A model generated the notes under the pieces. It was not told the DNA's origin. It did no database searches and saw nothing but the letters and a program-made list of their open reading frames with translations. The position numbers and the translations under genes are program-made. From Adiantum capillus-veneris (lineage: Eukaryota; Streptophyta; Polypodiopsida; Polypodiales; Pteridaceae), in assembly GCA_014529385.2 (NCBI GenBank), contig CM043971.1, forward strand, positions 87,310,840 through 87,374,839: DNA of 64,000 bases, written 5' to 3'. This document shows positions 19,849 through 34,336 of this stretch, piece after piece. Position 1 is the first letter of the stretch. Every line of letters begins with the position of its first letter.

Positions 19849-19918
<70 letters not shown>
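19849..19918. repeat. (TC)n(AC)n compound microsatellite
   Basis: TC tract changing to AC, inside the G3 region between coding blocks. Confidence 0.95.
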
Positions 19919-19920
<2 letters not shown>

Positions 19921-20639
19921 CTTTTGTTTACAGTCATGGATTGCTGAAAAGGACGAGTTTCTTCATCATTGAAGAAGACAGTTCCGTGGTAGGGATGTAG
20001 CTCTAGGACAATATCTTCCTAGTTTATGCAAGGCACCCATCCTAATCTTCCACAACGGAATGTCACAAGAGGGGAATACTGCAACCTATGCTTTCAAGAC
20101 ATTATCTCGCTTCTTAGGTGGTTCAATGATACCACAAAATTCTGACAAAGTTATCCTCGTTGACAAGGTTTTTGCGAGAGAATGTTTTGGTTACTCGCAA
20201 GGATATACTGGGGGCCGTGCAACATATTACTACACATACACAACAATGGCATTATCTTTAGGGAAAGAAAACCCTACTGAACTCTTAGAGTATGGCAAAA
20301 ATTTAATGATTGGATACAAGGGCGAGGTTCCAAATGATATTTGCAAATCATCAAAATGTTGAAATAGTTGTGATACATATTGAATTTAATTCTACAGGCA
20401 TTTGTGGTACATCCGATCATCTAAACTCTAACTCTCTTGTTCCACCGATGATTGGAATATTGCATTGTCTCTCCCCACCTGATTTGACTTTCAAGAGCAC
20501 TTGAGTTGTTGAATGCGTCTACTCGCTTTCTTTTCTGAAGTTGCAAATGTCTGATTGCCTGTACGGTTGTTGAAGAGGCTAATACTTGCTTTTGTTGCAT
20601 GTGATGAATGAATTTGCGATAAAAACAATAACTGCTTCA

Positions 20640-23139
20640 GACTGTTGCCTTATGTCAAGAGCCTCCATGCTATGTGTGTCTGAAGTAGGCATTTCTAGCC
20701 ATGTAATGAGACTTCTCCAGGTCCTGGGTGTTCCATATACCTAGATTCCCATACTTTTGGATGAAGTATGGCAAATGATTAAAAATAATGTGCTGCAAAA
20801 GAAGAAATTTATTTAGAAATTTAAACACAAACTTAGTACTAAGACTATATAAGGTGCTTTGAATTTACCATGTAATGAATGATTTGAGTGTCATTCCATG
20901 TTGTCTTGAAGGATTTTTTTAGTAGTAGCTGAAGGTTCTATTTGAACTTGGTGAGATTATCCTGCGACCAATCATCATTCTCACACATTTGAAATAATAT
21001 GTCAATGGAACGCCACACATCACCCTTTGCATTGCGAGTTGTTGGCTTTTGGTCTCTCACTGCTAAATGAAGTTTTTTCCAGTGCATATTCTCAACTTTG
21101 CTAATGTAGGTAGAGTTATACTCTCCCTTGCTTTGTTAGCTTCACATCGTTTATACCTTGAGGTTTATATAGAAAATGGTATGCCTTGACCCACCTATGG
21201 ATGGTTTGAGGGTACATCTTTCTCATTGATTGACCTTTTTTCATCCCGCTGCATTTTCACATTGCCCCCGTGTAGACCAATATCTGACAAAACTAGTTCC
21301 AAAGCCTCTAGAGTGACATGTCGTTCAGATGACTTTTTTATTTTCCAACCAAACCCAATGTACAGATATACCAACTTCTCTACAATTTGGCAGAGACCAT
21401 GCATTGTACAAATATGGACATTAACTTAGTGGTATATCCAAAACTGGTTGAAAATTAGAGTCTTGATTGTGACGAGTAGGAGACTTTCGCAACCACTTTG
21501 GGTCCATCACTTTTGCAGGCTCCATGCAATACAAGCATGGAGACTTTGCCATGGCACCCATTCCACAATTATACATACACTTCAGTGTTTTGAGGTCACC
21601 TGCAAGATGCCATTGAACTTGAAAGTCTCCTCTCCCATCCACAACCAATACCTTTCCTCGATTCATTTGCATATCAATGATATCTCGAATAGGGGTTTGA
21701 TGGAACACCCAAAATAAAATTTCATGGTCTTCTTTCTTTACCTGCAAGATCAATCCTTATGAGATACAAAAATTAAATCTAAAATTTAGGTACAACAGAG
21801 GGCTTGCTAGAGGTGCAAAATTGGAGATAACTAGATTACCTGAAATGCACCAAGCCACCATATGTTTGTTTCGGATTGAACATTGAAGTATGAAGGGTCA
21901 TCGGTGGGACATTTGGAAAGGGCCCTATTCATTAATGTGATTGTAACTCGCTCTAGATTCTTCTCTTTAAGAATCTCACACTCATCTAGCTTTGAAAAAA
22001 AATGTAGAACGCCACCTGTCTGTTCGGATGTGATATTGTAGAACTCTACCATTCTAGTTTGCAACAAAGTGAGGTCCATGAAGATATTGTTGTAGTCATC
22101 ATAAGTGATAGTAGTTCCTTGTGAGCTATAAATATCTTGAATATGAAATGGACATCCAATGAAGTCTGTCTGTTCATTATTGAGTTGTAATCTTTCCTTC
22201 CAACCACTTGTAGTTGTTGGTAAAAGCTTAATCTTTCTTCCCTTCTTCACAAACATGGAAGAGATAGACTGTTGAATAGATGAGTAACGTCTTTTACTAA
22301 CTCCAAGGGAGTCCAATGTACCATGTATATGCTTGGCAGGCACAGCGTTCTTTGAAATGAATCTGTCAACGACATGTCGTTGCAAAACCTTAAACTTTTT
22401 GTCATGCATGATATCCTTTGCAAGACCACTAGTTATCAATGGCTTTAACTACTTTTCTACACTGGCCTTCGGGTCTATGTTTTCTTTCTCTAGATAGATG
22501 GAATCTCTACAAAGAAATCAGAACTAACATAAACAAACACTTAGATTAATTTAAATTAATTAGACAATTTACAATGCTCACCTAAATGCTTGGATTCTTT
22601 TCTTAAGGCCGCCAAAGCCTACCTTCAACATTTCAAGATCCCGTAGTTTCTTCTTTGGCACTCGAGTGCCTAACATTGTCTCTTTGTTTTGCAATGACCG
22701 TACCTTTGTTCGCAAGACCTGTGATTCTTGTGTGCTTCATTACAATCTTTTTGTCCTCATGATGCAAGTTTGAATGTCTTTGAATCTCATTTGCTTGGTG
22801 CTTCACCATGTCTTTAGAAGTTTTTGATTTGTTGTTTAGAGCTTTATAGTAGCCAAGCAATCCATTCTCTCCATTACCTGCAAAGGTCAATAAGTTAGTG
22901 GGATTTGAAAATGTTGCGAAAGCACTTGTCATGGGGTTCAATGGATAGAGTGAGCTTTTTGTCCAAATATCTAAGTGTTTTTCTCCCTCTATTGTGAGTC
23001 TCTCTCTCATGATCGGTGTCACTTTGATGTTAGTTTTGCCTCGCTTACAGAGTGGCGTATATTGGGGATCCAAGTCAATGTGTAGATGATAGAAGGGTCT
23101 TTTAAGGAGGACATTTGTGGGGGTGGAGGAAGAAGCCAT
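20640..23139 (-). pseudogene. TIR transposon gene G4: candidate DDE-type transposase
   Basis: Spliced minus-strand gene. Exon 1 (23,139-22,582) starts MASSSTPTNVLLKRPFYHLH, has one frameshift near 22,670 and ends GLKKRIQAF at donor AG|GTGAGC. Exon 2 (22,506-21,840) holds VVDRFISKNAVPAKHIHG and SGWKERLQLNNEQTDFIG, donor CAG|GTAATC. Exon 3 (from 21,741) has KVLVVDGRGDFQVQWHLAGD then LKTLKCMYNCGMGAMAKSPC and LYC, then MHGLCQIVEKLVYLYIGFGW. Later exons (about 21,110-20,869 and 20,792-20,640) have NMHWKKLHLAVRDQKPTT, HIIFNHLPYFIQKYGNLGIW, DLEKSHYMARNAYFRHT and HGG. The order 'D.., GDLK.., CxxC, LHG.. EKL, HIIFNHLP, EKSH..ARNAYF' resembles a transposase-like protein family I know from animal genomes. 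The Asp of VVDGRG, the Asp of AGDLK and the Glu of DLEK are plausible catalytic residues. Several in-frame stops mark it as dead. Confidence 0.6.
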
Positions 23140-23457
23140 GTGTGCAACAGGGTAAGAAAGGGAGGATTTCTTTAAGGTCAGCGCACAAACAATGAGAGAG
23201 TAAGGAGAGAGCAGGTTTTCAAAGGATACATCGTATTTCCTTAGTCATACATCCCATGTACGAGAAACTCCCTCCAATTGTAGGACATTCATCAAATGCA
23301 ACTGAAAATGATTTATTCTTCAATCATCACGGCCGTTATGACACTGTGGCAAGAATCGACTTGTAAGTACACTTTTCAAATGGTTATTCCAAGTTTACGT
23401 TTGCTTTTACCACACCTATTTTCTAGACAGAGAAAGTCAAAATTCTATTTTTCTTAG

Positions 23458-23490
23458 AAGGCCCTCCAAATGACCTCCAAAATTTCCTAA
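23458..23490 (+). repeat. Terminal repeat of the histone-bearing DNA transposon, right end
   Basis: Identical over 33 bp to 7,735-7,767. Read inward on the minus strand it begins TTAGGAAATTTTGGAGGTCA. It lies about 320 bp beyond the start codon of the candidate transposase gene, a normal place for a transposon end. Confidence 0.8.
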
Positions 23491-23679
23491 GGCGCAACAA
23501 ATAGGCTTGTGGTTGGTGATCGCCAGGCTAGCTTGCACAACAGGTGAGAGATTATGAGGGAGAAAATATTATATTAGCTCAACTAGTATCATTCAGGTTG
23601 GCCAACTGTTCACATCATCTACCTTACGCTCTCTCCCCCTTCTCTAATTCATGAGCAGCTCTCAACACTTACGATGATG

Positions 23680-24395
<716 letters not shown>

Positions 24396-24509
24396 CCCCT
24401 TGGTCCTCCATCTGTCCCCCCCTTCCAAGTTTCTTGAGTCAAATCATACCTTATATTTTATAGCATTGTAGATGCTTTAGGATAAACAAAGAATAATAAA
24501 GCAAACAAT

Positions 24510-24521
24510 GGGGGGGGGGGG

Positions 24522-24555
<34 letters not shown>
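24510..24555. repeat. Poly-G plus (AG)n
   Basis: About 15 G followed by about 15 AG units. Confidence 0.95.
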
Positions 24556-24558
<3 letters not shown>

Positions 24559-24559
24559 T

Positions 24560-26860
<2,301 letters not shown>

Positions 26861-26868
26861 AGTGTGTA

Positions 26869-28660
26869 TCACCGACAAGGGGATAGGCTCAAACACTTAA
26901 GTGTGAGTACGGTTTCCTCTTCAGCAAAGAACATGGTTTTGTAGTTGCGGGCAATATGGGTGGTGTAATGTATGAAGCGTGACCCATCGGATTTCTCCCA
27001 AGCCGTAATACATTGGGGTTGTAGAAAAGCTTCATTCACTTGGGAGTCAATTGAAGCATCATGTAGCAAGTGTAATGCATCCCATCTCCCAAACCACTTC
27101 CTTATGTCTTGCATCCATCCCGTGATCAAGATCTTGCTTTTATGCATGTTTTGAACTTTTTTTCTTGCTTCCCATGCAATTGTAGGAAGTTGATGTGAGG
27201 GGTTTTGACGCGTCTTTATCATGTACTCCACAACCCTTTCCATGCCCATAACCTCATTTGGAAGATATCCTGACTCAAGAAGTAGGAGCATATATGGTGT
27301 TTGTGTCTTAACTTGGAGAAAGTTTGTAAGAAAATTCTTTTGAACGTTCTCAAACTCTTTCCAAGTAGACTTTGAGATGCTCTCGTCCCACACTTCAACT
27401 CCATAAAGAAGAACGGGTGTCACCAATGCATCAAAAAGGTACTTCTTGAGAACCCAACACTTGATGTTTTCCGCATTACACATGTTCTCAAATGTATAAT
27501 ATGCTCTCTTTCCCGCTTCCAAATGGCGCATATCACATTCATGCCACTTGTGGTTGAACAAAACCTCAAGTCCAAGGTAATTAAAGCTCTCAAAAACTTT
27601 AATTCCCACTTCCAAATGGCGCATATCACATTCATGCCACTTGTGGTTGAACAAAACCTCAAGTCCAAGGTAATTAAAGCTCTCAAAAACTTCAAGTGTC
27701 TCATTGGTGTAGACAATGCATGGCTTCTCCTTATGGTTGGTTTTCACAAGCATAACCTTTGTTTTGGATTCATTCACAATCAGTCCACTATGCAAGAAAA
27801 AGTTATCAAGGACAACCATCAGCATTTGTGCATCTTCTAAGTGTGTGCTAGAAGCACTACATTATTTGCATACAACAAAAGCATGATTACCGCATTGCCT
27901 TCTTCTTGCATAAAGTCAAGTACCATTTGTTCCAATTGATCGATGCATAGACCAAAGAGAGTTGGTGACAACGGACATCCTTGTTTAACCCCAATAGTGC
28001 TTACAATTTTTTTTGAAATTCCTCTTTTCATGCGCAATTGACAAATCACCTTCTCATAGATTCGAGAAACCGCAAGCATAAACTCACTTGGCACTTGGAG
28101 TTCTTCCATCCTTCTCCAAAAATTGTTACTTGGAATCATATCAAAGGCTTTCTTAAAGTCCACAAAACATCAATACAATCACTTGCCTTTCAACCAACTT
28201 TCCTCCATGAGAACACGAAGAGTGACAAGATGATCAATGGTGCTATGATGGCATCGACGAAAACCGACTTATCCTTTTGTACGCTTGTCATTCTCTTCAG
28301 CCCAATCACTCAATTTCATCTCCATTATGCACGCAAATAGCTTTTCCATAAGAGACCCAATCATTATAGTCTGGTAGTTGTTTACATTCTTTACATCCCC
28401 TCCTTTATGCAAAGACTTAACCCAATTAGTACTCCAATCATAAGGCATACCATGTTGAAGTGCAAGGTTGAACATACCACACATCCACTCATGGGTAAAA
28501 TCTCTTGACCATTTGATCATCTCCGGCTTGATACCTTGAAGATCTCTCGCTTTGCGAGTGGCCAACTTTTCAAGCCCACCGCATACATCCTCAATAGTAA
28601 AAAAAGACGGCATAGATGGGAGTGAATCATAAAATGGCATTTTTTTTCAAAATTTTCTTG
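26869..28660 (-). pseudogene. LINE (L1-like) ORF2: reverse transcriptase and C-terminal region
   Basis: In order on the minus strand: LATRKARDLQGIKPEMIKWS, WVKSLHKGGDVKNVNNYQTI (28,640-28,269); DFKKAFDMIPSNNFW and GVKQGCPLSPTLFGLCIDQL (28,163-27,840); then SKTKVMLVKTN, LFDALVTPVLLYGVEVWDES and a Trp-rich tail to the stop at 26,869. These are the standard blocks of a non-LTR reverse transcriptase. The catalytic YADD box is YANN (27,861-27,872), so even a repaired frame would be dead. Frameshifts occur at about 28,200 and 27,838. A 31-codon segment (VFESFNYLGLEVLF...) is duplicated in tandem, in frame (see findings). Confidence 0.9.
27516..27701 (-). repeat. 93-bp in-frame tandem duplication within LINE ORF2
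   Basis: Two units with a 93-bp period, near identical, so 31 codons are repeated exactly in frame. The rest of the ORF is far more decayed relative to family consensus, so the duplication looks younger than the insertion. Confidence 0.9.
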
Positions 28661-29120
28661 CTCATATAATTGCCTATAATGTGTGTACATATCCACAAGA
28701 CTCAAGTTACAAAATTTTCAATCCGCTTGCCCCTCAAGTTTCTCCAAAATCTTCCACATGCATGTGTCTTTTCTTGGGACTTGAAAAAGTTGTTGGTTTA
28801 CTTGCCATGTTCTTCTCTTCTTTTGAATCAATGCCTTGTATGTATGCAAATGACTTTGATAGTTTTCTTTGTTGCATCAAGCTTTATCAAGGACTTTTGA
28901 GCATCTTGACATTCTTTATCAAACCACCTTTTGCGTGATCTATCTTTGTTGATACCACATGGAGATTCTTTATGGCAAAGCATCCTTCGGTACAAGAACA
29001 AATAAATTTCTTAAAAGCTTCCCATTTAGTTTCTAATGGTGCGTCATATTGAACCTTTTTCATCCATAACTTTTGCTCAACCATTTCAATGTACATTGGT
29101 GCCCGTTTAAAATCCATACA
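28640..29120 (-). pseudogene. LINE ORF2, linker between endonuclease and reverse transcriptase
   Basis: MDFKRAPMYIEMVEQKLWMK and WEAFKKFICSCTEGCFAIKN are in the position and style of the region between the L1 endonuclease and reverse transcriptase. Broken by stops near 28,890 and 28,700. Confidence 0.6.
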
Positions 29121-29996
29121 TAGTTATAATTTCTATTCTCTTTGGCTGAGATTATCATGCCTAGTTGCTTCTTCACATGAAAGGTAAATACATAAGGTCC
29201 GATGGTCTGATTCTAGGGTCCATTGGCCATGGCATAAAACTCTTTATGGGATACATGATGGCTTTGGAGAGTAGCATATAGTCAATCACACTATCCCCAT
29301 GATGTTTCCTACATGTAAATCCATTGGTTCCACTCCACAAAATACACCATTGGCAATGAAATTACCCGTGCTGTTACACATGTGTAAAAGTAACTTTTCA
29401 TAGTGATCCGACTCTTTCTCATCCATTGAAGTACAATCATAAACGTGAACTTCCTCCAGCTCCCTTGAAATGTATGGCATATCAAATTGTTGAGTATCAT
29501 GTTGCAATGTTTTTGTGCGAGCATTTATATCCCCAAATACAATAACGTCACCTTCGCCTCTGAAATAAGCAATGTCCTCTCCTAAATCAAAAGATGGTTG
29601 ATCTCTATCCATGCAAGCATAACAGGGGGAATCATGATGAGAAATGTAGCAACTGACGACAAAAATGGGTGCTCTTTTTGGTGTCATAATTTTGAGCCAT
29701 ACATAACGTTTGTGCTTCTCATCTTTCACAATTGATACAAAATCTTTTAATAACCATACATGCTACCCCTCCTTGCCCTCTTTGTTGCTTGAGATTCTTT
29801 GACCACATCAATGAATGTGCATTATAATCCTCCAAGCCATTAATCCTTTTTGTAGCATGCTCCCAAGTTTCAACAAGAAGTAAAACATCGGCTTTGCTTA
29901 TTAGTGAATCAATGCCAACCCCCACATTCCATGGATATCCATTACAATTCCAAAAGCATATTTTCAATTGTAGCTCGGCCTCATAGGTCACACATC
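29121..29996 (-). pseudogene. LINE ORF2, apurinic endonuclease domain
   Basis: Starts LQLKICFWNCNGYPWNVG (the WN-x-NG signature), continues VLLLVETWE and GQGGVACMVIKRF. A frameshift near 29,725 follows, then YVWLKIMTPKRAPIFVVSCY and VIVFGDINARTKT (the GDxN box), and an LSKAIMYP-like end. This is the L1-type exonuclease/endonuclease/phosphatase domain. Confidence 0.85.
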
Positions 29997-30486
29997 CCTA
30001 TTTGCTCGAGGGACTTGCCTCTTCCTTGGACACATTTTCTTCATGAGAGATCTCCTTGTTTTTCTTATTCTTTTCCTCATATGCCTTGCGAAGCATATTT
30101 GTTGCTTAATAGTGTGATCTTCACATAAAAAACATTTTGTATCCCTCAAATAGATCCAACTATTATCACGGATAATCTTTTGTTTGGTCTCATCTGGCAT
30201 GGTGCATACAATTGGCCGTTCTCCCCAGCAAGGAGCTCCTTTCTTACCCACTCTATGTGCTCCATAGACCACAACTCTGGACATGTCAAAGTGGGTCTTG
30301 AACAAATCGTTGATAACAATGACAAAAGAGAAGGAGGTGTCTCTATCTTCTCTTCGAGAATTCCACGAATCACAATGTTCTTGGAACATCACTCCTGTTC
30401 CTTCAATTCCTCCACATCCACATTCTCAACATTCTTTGTTTGAACCATAGCTTGCATACATGAGGATTTAGGACCACATTGTTACC
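29997..30486 (-). pseudogene. LINE ORF1, C-terminal part
   Basis: KNIVIRGILEE is the classic L1 ORF1 'NLVIRGIPE' box. After a frameshift come FVIVINDLFKTHF, VVYGAHRVGKKGAPCWGERP and IVCTMPDETKQKIIRDNSWI, the nucleic-acid-binding core. KCFLCEDHT follows. The upstream part of the same ORF lies 2.7 kb away at 33,194-33,600, separated by an inserted element. Confidence 0.75.
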
Positions 30487-30786
30487 ACATACATCAGCCC
30501 AAGACTTGTTTGTGCATATTTTTTTCATGTTGCATACACAAGAATTAATATTTACATAAATACCAAAAAAATTGTGTGATCACAAGGTCTTGTTGACATG
30601 TTTACATAATCAGAGTTAACATGATCACAAACAAGCCGATTTAGAGCGACCTGGAAACCCACAAAAATCCCCCGGGGCTTTTGCATTTTTCATGTGGGCC
30701 CATCGGGAAAACGCTAAAGCCCGCTGGGCTACAGCTTAATATATAGAGGGCCCTAATCGGGCCCGTTGTGTGTTTTTTGTTGATCC

Positions 30787-30823
30787 ACACACACACACAC
30801 ACACACACATAGTGAGAGAGAGA

Positions 30824-30861
<38 letters not shown>
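30787..30861. repeat. (CA)n and (GA)n microsatellites
   Basis: CA tract followed by GA tract inside the TIR element. Confidence 0.9.
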
Positions 30862-30864
<3 letters not shown>

Positions 30865-31414
30865 ACCTAGTGTCACCATGATTATAATGACTACTTGCAC
30901 ACAAAAAGCAGACATCATTTGCTACACTTACAACCACAAATAGCTCGATGAAGCACACGTGCTCCTGTTTGCGAGGAATGCTTGACATTGTTTTGTAGCT
31001 CTCTCCGAGCCAATCATGATGGTGCAGTTGAATCTCCAATGCGATGAGTGAGCAAGAAGTAGCATCAGGATGAAGCTCACACTCTCTCTCTCTTTCTCTC
31101 TCACACACGGTCAATGACATTTTAAAACTTTGATTATGATTAAGTTCTCTTTACAAAATGAACTAGGTACCTTATATACTAAGTTTACCATAGGTTAAAT
31201 CAAAATAGAGTTCAAGGGGTCAAATGGCTTTGTATTTACAATCTAGAAGTACCATTGCACCCCGGCTTTTACAACTAGAATAACTACTCATTATAAATGA
31301 TTTTTTTAACCATAATCCACATCATCTCATAACTATCAAATAATAAGACTTTGGTATGGAAATTGAGTTATGTCGTGTTGTTGACCCATGGGTCAACACT
31401 CCCCCCCTCCAAAT

Positions 31415-31905
31415 TCATTTCGTCCCTGGCATGACCTCATTGTCAATGTCGGTGCGGTCCCTGAAATGAATTTGGACGTCCTTCACATCCAAACCCCGAT
31501 CTGCAACATCTGTTGTTGTCATTATAGGGCTATTGTCAGATCTAAATTTAGAAAGAAACCAATCTTGTTCAGATTGACTCTTATCATCCATTCCAAGTTG
31601 TCTAGTAACTTGATCACAACCTCTTTTTGTTTCCATAAATATGATCACTTTACTTCCATCCATCATTCGCTTCAGTAAATCTGTCAATTTTGAGTCTGTC
31701 TCATTCTCAAAAACAACTTCTAGAATTGAATGATTGGCTTTCAGAGCTTGTGAACCAATGACAACTTTGAAAGGATTTTGTAGAAATTGTATGGCTAAAC
31801 CTTCAACTTGTTTAGGCCAAGCTATACTCCAATACTAAGTCTGTCTGTCAGGCCAAATTTGGGAGATAAATTTTTTGACTTGAGATTCAAAACCCATGGT
31901 TGTTA
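31415..31905 (-). pseudogene. Captured DEAD-box RNA helicase fragment (plant RH20/DBP2-like)
   Basis: Minus-strand sequence gives MGFESQVKKFISQIWPDRQT, WSIAWPKQVEGLAIQFLQNP and FKVVIGSQALKANHSI, then KVIIFMETKRGCDQVTRQLG, SEQDWFLSKFRSDNSPIM and TTDVADRGLDVKDV. These are motifs from just after DEAD/SAT through motif V of a DBP2/RH20-type helicase (typical: IFMDTKKGCDQ, TDVAARGLDVKDV). About nine residues normally between the Q-R-L and DKSQ segments are missing, and the coding blocks are fused without visible introns. The frame ends in unrelated sequence (FRDRTDIDNEVMPGTK). It has a frameshift near 31,830. It is a fragment lacking the ATPase N-terminal half. Confidence 0.85.
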
Positions 31906-33193
31906 GGAGCTTTTTTATTCTTTGCCTTCTTCGTATTACTTGTGCCGACATTTTGCTCCATTGCTTTCAATTTAATACCGAAGACATAAGAAGTAGATGT
32001 TCAGTTTTAAAAATAGTTTTTCAATTTATATTAGAAAAACAATCACTAAGAAAGCAATCAAATCTACACAATATGAGATTTGCAATGCACTCTAGTCAAT
32101 TCCACATATAGACCACATGTTTTGAGCGAACATACACATTGCAATGCACTCTCTACATGGAATTATATATTAAAAAATAATATGAAATTGTCATTGCAGT
32201 TATAAATATAATGATTAGTTATACATCCTCTGCGATTTGAAAACAATAAGAGACAAATATTTTCACATGCTACAAAGAATCATGAACATTTACATTGAAA
32301 TGATGATAATTATTTGCAAAACACACATGAAAGCAGTAATGTCGATGATTGATCATCTCATGCACTAAAAATCTTTCATAATACATAATGCACTCCTTAT
32401 ATAAACCAATGCATAAATCAAGGCAATGAAATATTCAATACAATTACACAATTGAGGACTACTTGTACCCAATCAAGGATTGTAGCCCCCTTATGCATCC
32501 AATTCATTATATAAAATCTAATGTCACCCAATTAAGGATTATAGCTACATTGTGGAATGACAATGTATCTCAATTCAAATCTATGATGGTGAAAAATGCA
32601 AGACTTCAAGGATCTTTAATGATACCCGATACAGTAGTACAAGGCATCCGACCCTTGACTATTAACTCATTATTTAAATATGCTCATCTTCTAAAACCAA
32701 CTTCGTCCCTTTTATGAAACAATGGCTTCCTCACAATGAGCATGACTCTCCAAATTCTCAATTGTTTTGGTTTCATACCTTTATGTTCGGTGAAAAATTT
32801 AAAAATTTTTAGAAGTGGTTACCGAATTAAGAATCACGTTCGGCCCAAAAAAAGGACATGTGACTCTGTAACCTTAGGTAAATTCACAAGAAGATGACTA
32901 TACCAAGCGCTCAGATACACTCCCCAAGGATTTTCTTAGTTAAAATGCTAAAGTAAGAAGAGGTTTATTATATACAGTCGATGGGTCCGTCGGGCTTTTT
33001 CATTTTCTCGGCGGGCCCGTTGGGAAAATGAGAAAGCCCAACAGACTATTGGTTCTAATGATTTTTGCAGGTCACCATCAAGATCACGTTAATAATTAAC
33101 ATGATCACATCTTTTTTATGTGTAATTACTTGCGTTATTAACGTGATCACATGATCGTGATCACGTCAGTGAAATCCCTGTGCAGCATACATC

Positions 33194-33600
33194 CCGGCTC
33201 ATGGTGTCAAATTTCTCCTCTTTCAATACATGGTCATGCTCTACTTTGCTCATGCACTTCAAAGTGTTCAAGTCCACAAGAGAGCATTTGCATTCCTTAA
33301 CCTCCTCTTCAAGTTGCATCAAATGTGTTGTTTGCATCTCAAGTTTCCTCTTGAGATTCTCATTCTCAACCACATGTACCCTTAGTGTGTCATTCTCCGC
33401 AAGCGCCCATAAGTCTTTCCTTGTTTGTTTAAAGTCTCTTGCAATGATACCGAGTATGCCATGATCATGGTTTCCGATGTCGTTGGTTGGGTGGTTGTGT
33501 TGCTATCTCCACACTTAGGATATTTTGGATCATTTTTCATCATGGTTGTGGAGCTTGTTGAAGAAGAAGAATCCTTGCAAGTGCCAAAAGACATTGTATG
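33194..33600 (-). pseudogene. LINE ORF1, N-terminal part with coiled coil
   Basis: Starts MSFGTCKDSSSSTSSTTMMK, has a Ser/Thr-rich head, then after a frameshift near 33,390 a heptad-like helix (ENENLKRKLEMQTTHLMQL, EEEVKECKCS) typical of the L1 ORF1 coiled coil. It ends at the right border of the inserted TIR element. Confidence 0.6.
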
Positions 33601-33815
33601 TAAACTAGAAGGTGAGAGTCAACTTTCTTGAACCTATTCACTTCAGAAATGCTTCTATAGAAACACATTCCATACCTCTAAAAATTTTTGTCTTTACATC
33701 AATGAATAGAGGGAATTTTGCTCTTCGATTGAGGCTATAGATCACACAAATCGGAGTTCGGATGAAGACAAAAGAGTGAACTGTTGTCTACTAGGTCAAA
33801 AAACGGTTGCACTGG

Positions 33816-33821
<6 letters not shown>

Positions 33822-33855
<34 letters not shown>
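33822..33855. repeat. (GA)n microsatellite
   Basis: Short GA tract. Confidence 0.9.
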
Positions 33856-33857
<2 letters not shown>

Positions 33858-34144
33858 AATGATTGTCCACTGTTTGTAGTGATTGGTCCCGCTTCTCCAT
33901 GTCTCTCGAGGCTCAAGATTACCCAAGGTCATGTCGCTGTCTATAAAAATATTTACACAAATAAGGCTTAGTATCTCCATAAGCATATAAACATCAGCAT
34001 AGAATGCATGGGACACAAATCTTGGTTTCTCCTTTGTCTATATTGTTCATTACAAAACAACTCCAAGTTTAAGGGCTTAGCCTTGGGTTAGCCTCCAAGA
34101 ATACAAGGCGACCTAAGCTAGCAATTAGTTGAAATAGAGACGCC

Positions 34145-34149
34145 AACTC
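34145..34149 (+). repeat. Target-site duplication of C1, left
   Basis: AACTC, identical to 50,592-50,596 immediately after the right LTR. Confidence 0.85.
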
Positions 34150-34254
34150 TGTAACATTTAATGGTCTAGTAACTTGTGTGTAGCGGAAAATAACATAGAC
34201 ATAGTGAGCATTTCATTAAGAATAGATTCCTAATGAGCATATCAAGAGTGCTTG

Positions 34255-34336
<82 letters not shown>

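Larger units (their letters stand above)
17852..20500 (+). pseudogene. TIR transposon gene G3, divergent from G2; family unknown
   Basis: A spliced plus-strand gene is likely. A possible start is ATG 17,852 (MSSPGKG) with donor CAAAG|GTAAAT at 17,871 and acceptor AATGGCAG at 18,507, leading to DPERIVGQGNLPRRLPELLK. Later coding blocks: LEEPALGLEEPDTNPFVEVE (about 18,680); 18,784-19,341 with YEDPKMIHKRLLDFAVSSRA, NAPFNLDVFMVEQSEHLKVE and an acidic tail; 19,368-19,709 with LPLDVSGLNERQATLMLAGV and EDFVLATISKYQEERTGF; and 20,060-20,362 with GNTATYAFKTLSRFLGG and FARECFGYSQGYTGGRATYY. Several stops and frame changes show decay. I recognise no domain; the short basic start is reminiscent of a histone tail but the rest is not. 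Confidence 0.5.
30496..33184. mobile_element. TIR element, possible Pack-MULE, inserted in LINE ORF1
   Basis: Both ends carry GTGATCAC palindromes and about 150 bp of imperfect inverted repeat. Aligned inward they share GTGATCAC, GACCTG-AAA, GGGCTTT--CATTTT and GGGCCC--CG-GAAAA. The flanks ACATACATC (30,487-30,495) and GCATACATC (33,185-33,193) are a candidate 9-bp target duplication with one mismatch, the size used by Mutator-like elements. No transposase is present. The interior holds a helicase gene fragment. Exact ends are inferred. Confidence 0.55.

Noticed and set aside
31388-31450. Tail of the helicase fragment (FRDRTDIDNEVMPGTK) as part of the helicase
   Set aside because: It does not match the helicase family after motif V; it is probably joined foreign sequence.
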